Below are positions 13,017 to 14,975 of a stretch of 14,975 nucleotides of DNA, piece by piece. The first letter of the stretch is position 1; each line of letters starts with the position of its first letter. Source of the DNA: an uncultured Litorilinea sp. (GTDB taxonomy: Bacteria; Chloroflexota; Anaerolineae; Caldilineales; Caldilineaceae). The position numbers and the translations under genes are program-made. The notes below the pieces were generated by a model. It saw only the letters and a list, made by a program, of their open reading frames with translations. It made no database searches and had not been told where the DNA came from. Location: the NCBI GenBank assembly GCA_937922105.1, contig CAKZVN010000157.1, positions 1-14,975 of the forward strand, read 5' to 3'.

Positions 13017-14588
13017 CTAGTTGGGGTCATATTTACAGCGTTGCCCCTTTTCGGCGTTGAAGTAAATGCACAACACCACAAACGCAGGACGGAGTTTGAG
13101 TTCGTCAATGCGACTTGGTTCCATAATCGCCCACCAGTACTGCTCCTCATAGCGCGGGTCGCCCTCCTCGATCCAGTCCAAGTTGGGCATGGTGAGCAGG
13201 CTCATCAGCCCAATCCACGGACGCCAGTTCTCTTTGGCATAGACAAACGCCCGCCGCAGATAGTCCGCCTGCACCACGTCGGTGATTCCTGCGTCCGCGC
13301 CGTGCCAGCGATAGGAGGGGTTCACCGGGTCGAAGGTCCAGCCGAACTCCAGCAAAACCACGCGCTTGTCCGCGTCGCCATAGCGCACCATGATGGCGCG
13401 AATATCCTCGACGCGGCGGAAACTGAAGAAGCGATAGCCACCATAGCGCGGGTTGGCTGCCGCCTCTGCCGGATCCAACTCCGGCGGCGCGGCGAAGCCC
13501 GCGCCGTGCACGCCCAGCATGTCGAAATAGCCGTTGCTGTTGCCGCCCATCGCCTGGTACATGCGCTCGTAGAACACATCGTCGGGCATGGCGATCTCAC
13601 TGTCGTCGCCGGTAGGAGCCATGCCCGCGCTGATCACAATGGCATTGGGATTGGCGCGCTTGATCGCGGCATAGGCCTTGCGTAAAAACTCCACATATTC
13701 GGCGGGGTTCGGACGCCGGTTGCCCCATTCGCGCGCCAGATTCGGCTCATTCCAAATCTGATAGGCCTGGATACAGCCGATGGCTTGGGGCGTACAGTTA
13801 TAGCGGCTGGCAACGGCAAAGGCAAAATCGGCAAAGTGATCGGCGTTGGCAGGCGGCGGCCCAGCCCAGAAACTGGGCAAGTCCGGGTCCACGCTCAGCC
13901 GCGCCAATAGCTTTAACTCAAAGTCGTTGACATGTGTCACCACGCGGTCGGCAATCGACCAGTCGAACCGGCCCTTGCCCGCGCCCTCGATAGTCTCCCA
14001 GGCGAAAGCCTGTTTCACCCAGTCGAAGCCCGCCTCGCGCATGAGATTCAGATCGCGGTCTGCAATTTCCTCGCGCCACCACAGGAACGCTTGCGCGCCA
14101 TAGTCCGGGCTACGCATGGTAGCGGGCAGAAAGCGCCCGCCCTCGGCAGGCGGCGCCGGCTGTCCCCCGGCAACCGGCGCCGCGCCGGGATTGACCACCT
14201 GGAGTACCACAAACTGCGCCGATACCCAGCCGATCTCGCGTTCGTCGCGACCGATCTGAATCCAGGCGCTGTCTTGCGTGCGCCCGATCACGTCATACTG
14301 CGCGCCTTGCTCCACCGTGCCCACAATCTGTGCGTCGGCGCTGGGCGCGGCGCGTACATTCAGGACCGCCGTGTTGATCACCGCCACGGTCTTCCCGGTT
14401 TGGGCGGCGGGTGCAGCCGGCGGGGGTTGCGGAGTTTCCGCGGGCGCGGCGGGCGCAGCCAGGCTCACGCCTCCCGTGGGGGTTTTGGTCGGCGTGGGCG
14501 TCGGCTCCGGCCCGCGACGACCGCAGCCGCTCAGCACCACCAATAGCACCACGGCGAGCAAACCAAACCACCACACGCGTCGACGCAT
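13017..14588 (-). CDS. Lipoprotein with SH3b domain and (beta/alpha)8 glycoside-hydrolase-like domain
   Basis: This is a 523-residue protein. The lipoprotein signal ends in VVLSGC with Cys22. A Pro/Thr/Ala linker follows (23-66), then one bacterial SH3 domain (about 67-130, with LNVRAAPSADAQIVG and GWVS), and a TIM-barrel glycosidase-like domain (about 150-510). This domain has clan GH-A features. The probable acid/base is E281 in QIWNEPNL at the end of strand 4, and the probable nucleophile is E414 in VVLLEFGWT on strand 7. Also visible are FDWVKQAFAWETIEG near strand 2 and DMLGVHGAGF. It should act outside the cell on a glycan, anchored by lipid and possibly wall-bound by SH3b. Family number (GH39/GH5-like) and substrate cannot be assigned. 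Start at 14588 gives the signal peptide; an AAGG lies 5 bases upstream. Another minus-strand gene, with a similar-looking tail, ends 265 bases upstream. Confidence 0.87.
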   Translation of the reverse strand: MRRRVWWFGLLAVVLLVVLSGCGRRGPEPTPTPTKTPTGGVSLAAPAAPAETPQPPPAAPAAQTGKTVAVINTAVLNVRAAPSADAQIVGTVEQGAQYDVIGRTQDSAWIQIGRDEREIGWVSAQFVVLQVVNPGAAPVAGGQPAPPAEGGRFLPATMRSPDYGAQAFLWWREEIADRDLNLMREAGFDWVKQAFAWETIEGAGKGRFDWSIADRVVTHVNDFELKLLARLSVDPDLPSFWAGPPPANADHFADFAFAVASRYNCTPQAIGCIQAYQIWNEPNLAREWGNRRPNPAEYVEFLRKAYAAIKRANPNAIVISAGMAPTGDDSEIAMPDDVFYERMYQAMGGNSNGYFDMLGVHGAGFAAPPELDPAEAAANPRYGGYRFFSFRRVEDIRAIMVRYGDADKRVVLLEFGWTFDPVNPSYRWHGADAGITDVVQADYLRRAFVYAKENWRPWIGLMSLLTMPNLDWIEEGDPRYEEQYWWAIMEPSRIDELKLRPAFVVLCIYFNAEKGQRCKYDPN

Positions 14589-14853
14589 ACAGGCCTTGAT
14601 TCCTCTAAACGAGGGGGAGCACTACAGATCCCCCGGCGGCTTATCGGCGGGGCGCATCTCCACTTCTTGCCCGGCGATCCGTCTCTTGACCTTCCCCCGG
14701 TTGGGGAAGGCGCAGCGGCCCAACAGTTTGCTCCGCGTTTGGGGAGAGCCGGGTCGGGATTCTACCTTGCCAGATTCTTGAGACGCGCTCTCGTTACGGG
14801 ATCAACACGGGGGAGGCGATTGGCCTCCCCCTTGACACCATCCGAACAATAGC
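14589..14853. other. Intergenic region with palindromic G/C-rich elements
   Basis: This 265-base gap has no convincing gene. It contains a perfect 8-bp palindrome, CCTTCCCC/GGGGAAGG (14690-14697 and 14703-14710). A GGGGAGAGCCGGG stretch near 14742 partly echoes it, and a terminator hairpin follows (14809-14831). The middle part resembles degenerate palindromic intergenic repeats found in many copies in some bacterial genomes, but only one copy is visible here. Confidence 0.45.
14809..14831 (-). terminator. Probable terminator of the right-edge gene
   Basis: A perfect 9-bp stem (GGGGGAGGC/GCCTCCCCC) with a 5-base loop begins about 20 bases after the minus-strand stop at 14854. The following minus-strand sequence (GTGTTGATC) is a poor T-tract. 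Confidence 0.6.
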
Positions 14854-14975
14854 TTACTTGGGCATGGACTTGAGCGCCTCGTAGACCGGCAGGGGCGACC
14901 AGTCGTTGCGCACAATCCCCCATTGGGCTTTCTCAGTCCCGTCCGCCACCACGCGGAAATTGAGATTCCACAGGA
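14854..14975 (-). CDS. C-terminal end of a probable glycosidase-like protein, 5' part beyond window
   Basis: The minus-strand frame ends in TAA at 14856-14854 and is open to the edge. The visible 39 residues begin LWNLNFRVVADGTEKAQWGI and end RNDWSPLPVYEALKSMPK. A tail of the type 'W-G-I-(V/I)-x-x-D-W-(S/T)-P-x-P-(V/A)-Y-x-A-(L/I)' is common at the end of TIM-barrel glycosidase-like proteins. It therefore may be a relative of the lipoprotein encoded at 13017-14588, though the two C-termini are not closely similar. The evidence is limited by the short visible length. Confidence 0.65.
   Translation of the reverse strand, partial: LWNLNFRVVADGTEKAQWGIVRNDWSPLPVYEALKSMPK

Noticed and set aside
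12560..13060. 166-codon Arg-rich plus-strand frame overlapping the small exported peptide gene
   Set aside because: Dominated by Arg runs typical of a wrong frame in GC-rich DNA. The 70-codon frame inside it has better codon pattern and an export signal.

Overview
This window is GC-rich bacterial chromosome and looks like a member of the Chloroflexota (Anaerolineae/Caldilineae-like). That placement is an inference. It rests on strong G/C preference at third codon positions, several envelope proteins with Thr-Pro repeat linkers, LysM and bacterial SH3 modules, a menaquinone rather than ubiquinone enzyme, and secreted proteins of beta-domain types I associate with that phylum. No phage, insertion sequence, CRISPR array or rRNA is visible. 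One tRNA is present.

Layout. (1) 1-642, minus: 5' part of an envelope protein gene running off the left edge, with its own sigma70-like promoter at 736-764. (2) 868-5380, plus: a compact five-gene run with gaps of 46, 16, 49 and 7 bases. It encodes a polyprenyl-phosphate-type glycosyltransferase, a DsbB protein fused to a cytochrome c domain, MenA, a GNAT acetyltransferase and a lipoprotein with two FKBP prolyl isomerase domains. A strong hairpin terminator closes it at 5400-5442. (3) 5483-10868, minus: an L,D-transpeptidase with SH3 repeats, a D-2-hydroxyacid dehydrogenase, a zinc-ribbon/transmembrane/double-LysM protein, and a monohaem cytochrome c lipoprotein. Hairpin terminators separate most of these into short units. 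(4) 11171-12368, plus: two small secreted surface proteins. The signal peptide of the first is out of frame with its mature part at a six-C tract. (5) 12401-12515: a perfect 16-bp hairpin shared by converging transcripts, then tRNA-Val(CAC) on the minus strand. (6) 12621-12833, plus: a 70-residue exported peptide behind a near-consensus promoter. (7) 13017-14588, minus: an SH3b plus (beta/alpha)8 glycosidase-like lipoprotein. The last 39 complete codons of another minus-strand gene, probably a similar glycosidase-like protein, lie at the right edge.

How the genes fit together. The plus-strand operon can be read as an envelope protein maturation and redox unit. MenA makes the quinone. The DsbB domain would re-oxidise a disulfide carrier using quinone, or possibly the attached cytochrome c. 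The tandem FKBP lipoprotein would catalyse prolyl isomerisation outside the membrane, and the glycosyltransferase acts on a lipid-linked sugar. The minus-strand genes are mostly cell-wall-facing (YkuD, LysM, SH3b). The most unusual items are the DsbB-cytochrome c fusion, the C-tract frameshift in the secreted gene, and two genes whose best promoters would give leaderless transcripts.
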